A stretch of 5,031 nucleotides of DNA from Acidobacteriaceae bacterium (GTDB lineage Bacteria; Acidobacteriota; Terriglobia; Terriglobales; SbA1): NCBI GenBank assembly GCA_003156615.1, contig PMHI01000298.1, positions 6,634 through 11,664 on the forward strand, written 5' to 3'. The notes beneath the pieces are model-generated. The model saw nothing but the letters and a program-made list of their open reading frames with translations, did no database searches and had not been told where the DNA came from. Positions 4,991 through 5,031 of this stretch are shown one piece after another. Made by a program: the position numbers and the translations under genes. Within the stretch, counting starts at the first letter, position 1. Every line of letters starts with the position of its first letter.

Positions 4991-5031
4991 GTGCGAATCT
5001 GTTCTTATTCTTAGGGAATTGCCTGCACCAC

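Overview
The window looks like chromosomal DNA of an Acidobacteria-type soil bacterium (Terriglobia/Koribacter-like). The evidence is GC-rich coding sequence, REC-DUF4388 and PilT-type proteins of the kind common there, and three short dispersed repeats whose spurious translations (CHPERS, GHSCP on a shifted frame, WLAQPFTAA) I recognise from memory as typical of acidobacterial and related soil genomes. The taxon is an inference; there is no rRNA gene to confirm it.

Layout. Bases 1-147 (+) are the 3' end of a short-chain dehydrogenase/reductase gene. A 154-base convergent spacer follows, with GC-rich hairpins and short repeats. Everything else is on the minus strand. Read in its direction of transcription, from the right edge: a PilT/PilU-family pilus retraction ATPase (4981-3836), a 201-base spacer with a dispersed repeat, moeA (3634-2342), a 187-base spacer with a hairpin-rich repeat, moaC (2154-1684), a CheY-like receiver fused to a DUF4388/PatA-N domain (1679-795), and a MogA/MoaB-family protein (814-302).

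How the genes fit together. MoaC makes the pterin precursor (cPMP) with MoaA. The MogA-type protein adenylylates molybdopterin, and MoeA inserts molybdate, so three steps of molybdenum cofactor (Moco) synthesis are encoded here. moaA, moaD, moaE and any molybdoenzyme are outside the window. moaC, the response regulator and mog are tightly packed (4-base gap, then 20-base overlap), which suggests one translationally coupled unit with a signalling protein in the middle of a Moco cluster. moeA and the pilus ATPase are set apart by repeat-filled spacers and may be separate transcription units.

Most interesting points: a short dispersed repeat that appears to have inserted in frame into moeA next to its conserved GLPGNP motif; the receiver-PatA-N regulator between moaC and mog, with a pilus motor ATPase upstream, which recalls cyanobacterial PATAN-CheY regulators that act on pilus motors; and a His-to-Asn change in the His box of the ATPase. 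I saw no completely novel system, tRNA, CRISPR array or transposase gene.
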